Shown piece after piece: positions 6,492 through 11,304 of a DNA stretch of 11,304 nucleotides. The notes beneath the pieces are model-generated. The model had not been told where the DNA came from. It was given only the letters and a program-made list of their open reading frames with translations, and ran no database searches. The position numbers and the translations under genes are program-made. The stretch is from positions 1-11,304 of the forward strand of contig CAMEZU010000039.1 of NCBI GenBank assembly GCA_945947925.1, read 5' to 3'. Origin of the DNA: an uncultured Verrucomicrobiota bacterium (GTDB lineage Bacteria; Verrucomicrobiota; Kiritimatiellia; RFP12; UBA1067). How positions within the stretch are numbered: the stretch's first letter is position 1; the number at the start of each line of letters is the position of its first letter.

Positions 6492-8284
6492 ACGGGCTCC
6501 TTGAACTGAATCGTGATCTCGAACTGGTGCAGGGGCTTTTCCTTGGCGCCCTTCACGCCATAGGACTTGCTCTGGCCGTCGTCGACCGAGACGCAGGAAT
6601 CCTTCAGCCGGGCCATGACCACCTCTTGGGCGGTCTTGAGCGCACGGGCCTTCGGTGTCTCCTCGGCCTCCTCGGCAGGCTCCGCCTCGGCCTCCGCCGC
6701 CGGCTCCGCCTTCTGCAGCGTCGCGTTGTAGGCGGCGACATAGGCGTCGACGTCATCCTTCCAGCCGCGGATCGTCACCTTTGAGACGACGACCTTCGTT
6801 TTAACGACCTCGCCGTCGTCATACCCGTAGCCGTTGTCCTCGGACTCGTCCTTCGGCGGCTCGACCTCGATCTCGGAATCCTCCCACTTGGCGATCCAGA
6901 GGTTCTCGCCGATCACCTCGCGGACCATCGCCAGGTGACGGAGCGACGCGTCGCGGCGCGGCAGCAGCGCGGTCAGGCCCGCGAGCTCCTCCGCCGCCGT
7001 CTTCTCCTCGGCGGTCGACTCCTCGACCGCCGCCTTCGCCGCCTTCGCGGCATTGGCCTTCTGCGTCACCGCCGGGACCTTTTCCTCCGTCGCGCTCGCC
7101 TCGGAGCTCGCGGCCACGTACCAGATGCCGAACGCCGCCAGGAACGCCGCCGCGCCCACGGCGACGAACGGGATGCGCGCGACCTCGGCCTTCGCCTCGA
7201 GAATCGAGGGCGGCATGAGGTTGATGCCGAGCGCGGCCTGTCCGCCCGCCTGCAGCGCCAGGCCGGCCGTCGCCGCGAGAACGGCGCCGTCGGTCTCCAG
7301 CGCGGACGCGTCGACGCCCGGGCCGACCGCGATGCGCTCGAAGGGATTGAGATACTCGACCTCGATGCCCAGGGAGTCCTGGAAGAAATCGGCGATCTGC
7401 GGCAGCATCGACGTGCCGCCCGTCAGGTACAGGCGCGTCGGGGCCGAACCCTGCTGCTGGCCGCGATAGTAGTTGATCGAACGCGAGATCTCGGCATGGA
7501 TGCGCGTCAGCACCGCACGGCAGACCTTCGAGATGCGGTCCAGCGTCTCGTCCTCGTCCTCGGTCACGCCGCCCATCGAGACGTAGGCGTTTTCGCGCTT
7601 GACCTGCTCGGCCTCGTCCTGCGTGCAGCCGAGCGCCTGGGCGATCTCCTTCGTGATCGCCTGTCCCGCGACCGGGATGGAGCGGTTGAAGAGCTTCTCG
7701 CCCTCGACGATGACGAGCGAGGTCGTCTTCGCGCCGATGTCCAGCAGGATCTTGCAGGACGGGTCGTTGTCGGTGTTCGCGAGAAGCACGTTCGTCGTCG
7801 CAATCGGCGCGACGCCGACGATCTCCGGCGAGAAGCCGGCGGACTGCAGCGCGTCGGTGATGCCCTCGATCTGCTCGGTCTTCGCCGCGACGATGAGTAC
7901 GGACTTGTCGCCCGTCTCGGTGTCGCCGAGGACCTGACGGTCGCAGACCATCTCGTCGATCGGGAAAGGAATGTTCTGCTCGATCTCAATGCGGACCATC
8001 GACTCGAAGCGCTCGCTGCCGCCCGCCGCCGGAATCGCGGCGACGCGCGGAAACGCCATCTGGCCGGAGACCGAGACCGCCACGCGACCGGGACGGATGC
8101 CCTTCTCGCGGACGATCTGCAGGAGGGCCGGCGCCAGAATCGTTGAAGCGTTGCCCGCGTCAAGCGGAGCCGCCAGCGCGGCGGTGCCGTACCTAAGGAG
8201 CTTCGCCGAGCGTCCCCCAATCTCGTACTCGGCCAGCGCGATTGCAGACGCGCCGATGTTCAGTGTCAGAATTTTCTTTCCCAT
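6482..8284 (-). CDS. pilM: PilM-PilN fusion, Amuc_1101-like pilus-complex protein
   Basis: A 600-residue fusion. Residues 1 to about 345 are an actin/FtsA-like PilM ATP-binding domain: LNIGASAIALAEY (8-20), IEIEQNIPFPIDEM (99-112), the phosphate-binding segment LDIGAKTTSLVI (181-192) and LYLTGGTSMLPQI (285-297). Next comes INLMP (354-358), equivalent to the INLLP-type N-terminal peptide by which PilN docks onto PilM. A membrane segment (371-391), an Ala/Glu-rich coiled coil (about 395-440), a periplasmic PilN-like alpha/beta region (about 441-525 and 545-598) and an acidic Pro/Ala linker (about 526-545) complete it. It would be a cytoplasmic ATP-binding platform tethered to the inner-membrane PilN/PilO layer. 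Single PilM proteins are usually about 350 residues, so the length itself shows the fusion. It starts 21 bases after the upstream gene, with AAGG 9 bases before the ATG. Confidence 0.9.
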   Translation of the reverse strand: MGKKILTLNIGASAIALAEYEIGGRSAKLLRYGTAALAAPLDAGNASTILAPALLQIVREKGIRPGRVAVSVSGQMAFPRVAAIPAAGGSERFESMVRIEIEQNIPFPIDEMVCDRQVLGDTETGDKSVLIVAAKTEQIEGITDALQSAGFSPEIVGVAPIATTNVLLANTDNDPSCKILLDIGAKTTSLVIVEGEKLFNRSIPVAGQAITKEIAQALGCTQDEAEQVKRENAYVSMGGVTEDEDETLDRISKVCRAVLTRIHAEISRSINYYRGQQQGSAPTRLYLTGGTSMLPQIADFFQDSLGIEVEYLNPFERIAVGPGVDASALETDGAVLAATAGLALQAGGQAALGINLMPPSILEAKAEVARIPFVAVGAAAFLAAFGIWYVAASSEASATEEKVPAVTQKANAAKAAKAAVEESTAEEKTAAEELAGLTALLPRRDASLRHLAMVREVIGENLWIAKWEDSEIEVEPPKDESEDNGYGYDDGEVVKTKVVVSKVTIRGWKDDVDAYVAAYNATLQKAEPAAEAEAEPAEEAEETPKARALKTAQEVVMARLKDSCVSVDDGQSKSYGVKGAKEKPLHQFEITIQFKEPVCK

Positions 8285-8305
8285 AACGGTAGACCTTCAG
8301 CTGCC

Positions 8306-9046
8306 TTACTGCGCGACCATCTCGTAGTCGTTCGGGTTCACAAGCGCCCAGATCGTCTTCGAACGCTCCATCAGGCCCTGGCGCTGCTCGACCATCGGCT
8401 CGCCGTTCGGCCGCTTCGCGTTCATCACGTCGTCGTCTTCCCAGAACTTGTGGCCCTTCTTCTTCTTGAAGACCTTCTCCATCGTCGTGACCGTGTCGCC
8501 GGCGAGGATCGTGCCCTCGGAGTCGGAGACGAGCACCGTCACCGCGACCGGCTCGCCGTACATCTCAAGATAGGACGGATGCAGGCAGACCGAGGCCGCA
8601 TGCGCGCCCTGCGGAATGTTGACGTAGGTCGTCGTCTGCGTGAAGTAGGAGTAGGGCGCGAGCTTCGCGCGGCCTTCCTTGTCCTTGTTCGTCGACTTCG
8701 ACGTGTCGAGGACGACGTGCCAGGTGAAGGTGAGGCGGTCGACGGACTTCGCCGTCGTCTGGTACTTCGTCTCGAGCACGATCCACTGGCGCGGCTTCGT
8801 GTAGCACGGGCCAATCGCCGAACCGCCCTGCAGCGACGGCGCGCTCAGGAGGCAGGAGGAGCCGAGGCGCGGATAGCGCTCGATCGAGACCTTGCCCTTG
8901 AGCGACGCCTCCGAAGCTCCCGCCGCCGCGTCCGCCGCCTGCTGGCCGCGCGCAAGGCTCACCCCGCTGCGACGCGAGGTCGCGGGAGCCGCAAGAACCG
9001 TTCCGGCGGTCAGTGCCGCCACTGCGAAAAGAACTGTCTTTCTCAT
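8306..9046 (-). CDS. Exported Amuc_1102-like pilus-system protein
   Basis: First gene of the pilus-like operon, 246 residues. It has a clear Sec signal peptide (MRKT, a hydrophobic core to about residue 19, cleavage near VLAA-PA), then a Ser/Ala-rich segment. A beta-rich domain follows (about 85-190), with WIVLETKY (88-95), LTFTWHVVL (105-113), TTTYVNIPQG (138-147), the aromatic, proline-containing CLHPSYLEMYG (154-164) and VAVTVLVSD (167-175). This layout agrees with the Amuc_1102 family, for which an immunoglobulin-like fold related to pilus proteins has been reported. The C-terminal part is Lys-rich (193-200) and acidic and has no known role. It is probably periplasmic or surface-exposed; whether it is a filament subunit or an accessory protein cannot be told. 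No prepilin-type signal (Gly-Phe-Thr-Leu-x-Glu) is seen. A promoter and a strong AAGGAGG lie just upstream. Confidence 0.72.
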   Translation of the reverse strand: MRKTVLFAVAALTAGTVLAAPATSRRSGVSLARGQQAADAAAGASEASLKGKVSIERYPRLGSSCLLSAPSLQGGSAIGPCYTKPRQWIVLETKYQTTAKSVDRLTFTWHVVLDTSKSTNKDKEGRAKLAPYSYFTQTTTYVNIPQGAHAASVCLHPSYLEMYGEPVAVTVLVSDSEGTILAGDTVTTMEKVFKKKKGHKFWEDDDVMNAKRPNGEPMVEQRQGLMERSKTIWALVNPNDYEMVAQ

Positions 9047-9053
9047 CTGATAT

Positions 9054-9060
9054 CCTCCTT
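9054..9060 (-). promoter_or_regulatory. Strong ribosome binding site of the first pilus-operon gene
   Basis: AAGGAGG on the minus strand, 7 bases from the ATG at 9046. This is near-ideal match and spacing, fixes the start, and suggests efficient translation of the exported first protein. Confidence 0.8.
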
Positions 9061-9070
9061 GACGTTTGAG

Positions 9071-9099
9071 ATTATATCAACAATACGCGCAACGCTCAA
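9071..9099 (-). promoter_or_regulatory. Sigma70-like promoter of the pilus-like operon
   Basis: On the minus strand, TTGAGC (9094-9099) and a perfect TATAAT (9071-9076) are separated by exactly 17 bases. The expected transcription start is near 9064, giving a leader of about 18 bases with the AAGGAGG in it. It lies in the 74-base gap after kdsD and is AT-rich against a GC-rich background. It has the same layout as the promoter before the secretin gene. No clear intrinsic terminator for kdsD is visible in the gap, so read-through from kdsD is possible. Confidence 0.7.
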
Positions 9100-9120
9100 C
9101 CCTAAAGTCTCGCTTTCGTT

Positions 9121-10107
9121 TCAGAGCACCTTCATCTTCGGCAGGTCCTGGATGTCCACCAGGCCGACGACACGCCCCTGCGCGTCGCAGACCGGCAGGT
9201 CGTCGATCCGCCGGCGCTCGAAGATTTTCAGCAGTTCCGACGCGTAGACGTCGTTGCGGACGAACATCGGCGAGGCCGTCATGTGCGTCGACACGCTGTC
9301 GCCGAGCGCGTCGCCCGAACCGCTTTCGCTCACCACGCGCCGGAAGTCGCCGTCCGTGAAGATGCCCTTGAGCCGGCCGTCCGCGTCCGCGATCACCGCC
9401 GAGCCGCTCTTCGCCTTCGTCATCGCCATCAGCGAATCCATCACGGTCGCCGTCGGCGGCACGACCGCGCAGCGCTCGCCCGTGCGCATGATGTCCGTCA
9501 CCTTCAGCACCAGCGCCCGGCCGATCGCGCCAGCAGGATGGTTCATCGCGTAGCTCGAGATGTCGAACTTCATCGCGTCGATCATCACCATCGCGAGCGC
9601 GTCGCCCATCGCCATCGTCGCCGTCGTCGAGTTCGTCGGCGCCATGCCGAACGGACACGCCTCCTTGCCGCACGGAATCGCCAGGTGGATGTCGCTCATC
9701 TCCGCGAGCGTCGACTCCGGCTTTCCCGTCATGCCGATCACCTTGAGCCCGTGCCGGCGGATCGCCGGAATGAGCCTGAGGATCTCGTCCGACTCGCCCG
9801 AGAAGCTCAGCGCGACGAGGACGTCGCGCGGCGCGACCATGCCGAGGTCGCCGTGCATCGCCTGCACGGGATTCAGCACGATGGAGCGCGTCCCCGTCGA
9901 GGCGAAGATCGCGGACATCTTCTCGGCGACCGCCAGGTTCTTGCCGACGCCCGTCACGACGATGATGCCGTCGTTGCGCACGCAGTCCAGCATGAGCGCA
10001 ATCGCATCCGCGAAGCTCTGACCGAGCGAGTCACGAACCTTCCGAAGGCCTTCGATCTCGATGTCGAAGACCTCGGTAGCCCGGGCGATCATTTCGTCTT
10101 TCGTCAT
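9121..10107 (-). CDS. kdsD: Arabinose-5-phosphate isomerase (KdsD/KpsF family)
   Basis: Interconverts D-ribulose 5-phosphate and D-arabinose 5-phosphate, the entry step of Kdo synthesis for lipopolysaccharide; cytoplasmic. The 328-residue length is standard. The SIS domain (about 1-195) shows VTGVGKNLAVAEKMSA with the conserved Lys, HGDLGM, SFSGESDE, the KEACPFGMAPTNSTTA segment containing the family's Glu, and HPAGAIGR with the conserved His. Two CBS domains follow (about 205-262 and 268-328). All catalytic-type positions known from E. coli KdsD appear present. The ATG at 10107 is chosen because AAGGA (10113-10117) lies 5 bases away and the family begins here; the frame is open further upstream to 10224, but that part is translated heptamer repeat. 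It lies 174 bases after pta and ends 22 bases before the promoter of the pilus-like operon. Confidence 0.95.
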   Translation of the reverse strand: MTKDEMIARATEVFDIEIEGLRKVRDSLGQSFADAIALMLDCVRNDGIIVVTGVGKNLAVAEKMSAIFASTGTRSIVLNPVQAMHGDLGMVAPRDVLVALSFSGESDEILRLIPAIRRHGLKVIGMTGKPESTLAEMSDIHLAIPCGKEACPFGMAPTNSTTATMAMGDALAMVMIDAMKFDISSYAMNHPAGAIGRALVLKVTDIMRTGERCAVVPPTATVMDSLMAMTKAKSGSAVIADADGRLKGIFTDGDFRRVVSESGSGDALGDSVSTHMTASPMFVRNDVYASELLKIFERRRIDDLPVCDAQGRVVGLVDIQDLPKMKVL

Positions 10108-10111
10108 TTCA

Positions 10112-10117
10112 ATCCTT
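10112..10117 (-). promoter_or_regulatory. Ribosome binding site of kdsD
   Basis: AAGGAT on the minus strand, its AAGGA core 5 bases from the ATG at 10107. It abuts the end of the heptamer array and supports this start over the longer upstream reading frame. Confidence 0.65.
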
Positions 10118-10118
10118 A

Positions 10119-10153
10119 TTGAATGTTGAACATTGAATAGTGAATATTGAATA
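10119..10153 (+). repeat. Heptamer array A in the pta-kdsD gap
   Basis: Five consecutive 7-base units of consensus TTGAATA on the plus strand, each with at most two changes, immediately upstream of the kdsD ribosome site. On the transcribed strand the array is T/A/C-rich with a single G. It is the inverted counterpart of the array at 10217-10276; the two flank about 60 bases of mixed sequence that includes a small GC hairpin at 10178-10190. Confidence 0.75.
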
Positions 10154-10216
10154 ATGTAGATTTCTGTAACCATCTGCGGCGCTGCGCGCCTTAGAAAAGA
10201 GACCAAAGTTCCGCCA

Positions 10217-10276
10217 CTATTCAATATTCAATACTCATTATTCAATTCCCTCATTCAATTCCCTCATTCAATTCCC
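10217..10276 (+). repeat. Heptamer and 13-mer array B, inverted relative to array A
   Basis: Four heptamers of type NTATTCA or ATACTCA (10217-10244) run into three tandem 13-base units ending 10250, 10263 and 10276. The last two are identical (TCATTCAATTCCC) and the first differs only at its second base. The 13-mers are a heptamer plus a 6-base ATTCCC. The TATTCA core is the reverse complement of the array A core. A segment of about 19 bases (TATTGAATATTGAATAGTG on the minus strand) could pair with array A with about two mismatches. The array ends 5 bases from the pta stop codon. Confidence 0.75.
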
Positions 10277-10281
10277 AATGC

Positions 10282-11304
10282 TTACTTCGTCGTCGACTGC
10301 AACAGCGTCACGCAGATCGTTCCCACGATGTCCTCGGCGCTGCAGCCGCGGCTCAGGTCGTTCATCGCCTTCGCGAGACCCTGGAGGTTCGGACCGATCG
10401 CCGTCGCGCCGCCGAGGCGCTGCGCGATCTTGTAGCCGATGTTGCCCGCCTGGAGGTCGGGGAAGATGAAGACGTTCGCGTTGCCCTGGATCTCGCCGCG
10501 CGGGTTCTTGAGCTCGCCCACGCTCGGCACGATCGCCGCGTCGAACTGCATCTCGCCGTCCATCTTGATGCCGGCCTCGGCGAACTTCGGACGCGCGAGC
10601 TCGACCGCCTTCTGCACCTTCTCGACGAGGTCGCCCGCGGCGGAGCCCTTCGTGGAGAAGCTGAGGTACGCGACGCGCGGCTCGTTGCCCGTGAGGTCGC
10701 GGTAGGTCGCCGCCGTCGCCAGGCCGATATCGACGAGCTGCTCGGCCGTCGGGTTGGGAATGACGGCGCAGTCGCCGAACGCGAGCACGCTGTCCCCGGC
10801 CGGCGTCGGCTCCTTGAGGTCCATGATGAAGCAGGACGAGGCCGTCTTCACGCCCTTCTGCGTGCCGAGCGTGTGGAACGCCGCGCGCAGCATGTCGCCC
10901 GTCGAGGCGATCGAGCCCGCGACGAGTCCGTCCACACGGCCGAGCTTCACCATCATGCCGCCGAAGTAGATGCGCTTCGTGCGGAGCGTCTTCTGCGCCG
11001 CCGCGAGGTCGATGATCTTCTGCTTCTCGGCCGGCTTCTTCGACTCCTTCGCGTTCCACGCCTCGAGGTACGCGGCCTCGAGCTCGGCGTCGCCCTGCGT
11101 GTAGTCGATCGTCTTGATGCCCTTGTCCGCGAGCTTCATGTGCGCGAGGTTCTCGGCCGTCGCGATTTCCTCGGGCGTACCGAGCACGATCGGCGTGCAG
11201 ATCTTGCGCGCGACGCATGCGCACGCGGCGGTGATGACGCGCGGATCCATGCCCTCCGGCAGGACGACGGTCTTGTTCAGGGCGGAAGCCTTTTCGATAA
11301 TGGT
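10282..11304 (-). CDS. pta: Phosphate acetyltransferase (5' end beyond the window)
   Basis: Interconverts acetyl-CoA plus phosphate and acetyl phosphate plus CoA, the first half of the Pta-AckA route to acetate and ATP; cytoplasmic. The frame is open to the right edge, so the start codon is outside; 340 residues are visible and only a few should be missing, as VVLPEGMDPRV at visible residues 13-23 lies close to the N-terminus in this family. Matches along the protein are DGLVAGSIASTGDMLRAAF, SFSTKGSAAGDLVEKV, GEMQFDAAIVP, NANVFIFPDLQAGNIGYKI, AQRLGGATAIGPNLQGLAK and MNDLSRGCSAEDIV. It is the short single-domain form, without the N-terminal regulatory domains of E. coli Pta. An acetate kinase gene may lie further right but is not visible. 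The stop is TAA at 10282-10284, directly followed by the repeat region. Confidence 0.93.
   Translation of the reverse strand, partial: TIIEKASALNKTVVLPEGMDPRVITAACACVARKICTPIVLGTPEEIATAENLAHMKLADKGIKTIDYTQGDAELEAAYLEAWNAKESKKPAEKQKIIDLAAAQKTLRTKRIYFGGMMVKLGRVDGLVAGSIASTGDMLRAAFHTLGTQKGVKTASSCFIMDLKEPTPAGDSVLAFGDCAVIPNPTAEQLVDIGLATAATYRDLTGNEPRVAYLSFSTKGSAAGDLVEKVQKAVELARPKFAEAGIKMDGEMQFDAAIVPSVGELKNPRGEIQGNANVFIFPDLQAGNIGYKIAQRLGGATAIGPNLQGLAKAMNDLSRGCSAEDIVGTICVTLLQSTTK

Noticed and set aside
8306..9046. The Amuc_1102-like protein as a type IV major pilin
   Set aside because: Its N-terminus is an ordinary Sec signal peptide with an alanine-type cleavage site, not a prepilin peptidase site followed by a long hydrophobic helix.
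10178..10190. A 5-bp GC hairpin with a 3-base loop as a terminator for pta
   Set aside because: No T-run follows it on the minus strand and the stem is too short for a convincing intrinsic terminator.
10108..10224. A 39-residue upstream extension of kdsD
   Set aside because: The extra residues are translated repeat sequence, the family starts at the later ATG, and that ATG has a well-spaced ribosome site.
10217..10276. The tandem 13-mers as a CRISPR array
   Set aside because: Units are only 7-13 bases, contiguous without spacers, and no cas gene is near.

Overview
The window looks like chromosomal DNA from a GC-rich Gram-negative member of the PVC superphylum, probably Verrucomicrobiota or Kiritimatiellota. 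The main argument is a five-gene block on the minus strand matching, in order and architecture, the pilus-like cluster known in Akkermansia as Amuc_1102, 1101, 1100, 1099 and 1098. A Kdo-pathway isomerase (implying lipopolysaccharide) and an outer-membrane secretin point to a double-membrane cell. No 16S or other taxonomic marker is present, so the phylum is an inference. Every supported gene is on the minus strand; the long plus-strand ORFs are antisense shadows of GC-rich genes.

In transcription order (right to left): a phosphate acetyltransferase (pta) whose first codons lie beyond the right edge; a 174-bp gap holding two oppositely oriented heptamer repeat arrays; arabinose-5-phosphate isomerase (kdsD); a 74-bp gap with a good sigma70-like promoter; then the pilus-like genes. 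These are a small exported protein (Amuc_1102-like), a PilM-PilN fusion (Amuc_1101-like), a PilO-like inner-membrane protein (Amuc_1100-like), an inner-membrane protein with calcium-loop repeats (Amuc_1099-like), and, after its own strong internal promoter, a 1005-residue secretin (Amuc_1098-like). Ten bases after the secretin comes coaE, and 57 bases after coaE comes rho, which runs off the left edge.

The pilus-like genes plausibly form one envelope-spanning complex. A cytoplasmic actin-like PilM domain is joined to a PilN-like bitopic segment. A PilO-like partner and a periplasmic linker protein in the PilP position follow, then the PilQ-like outer-membrane channel. The order parallels the classical pilMNOPQ operon. 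No pilin, ATPase motor or prepilin peptidase gene is in the window, so what the machine moves cannot be read from it.

The most unusual structure outside genes is a set of period-7 repeats at three places: the pta-kdsD gap, inside coaE, and the whole coaE-rho gap. In the last two the transcribed strand is C-rich and G-poor, which is the composition Rho binds. The rho leader may therefore be a Rho-binding site used for self-regulation. Rho also carries an Asn/Gly/Gln-rich disordered N-terminal extension.
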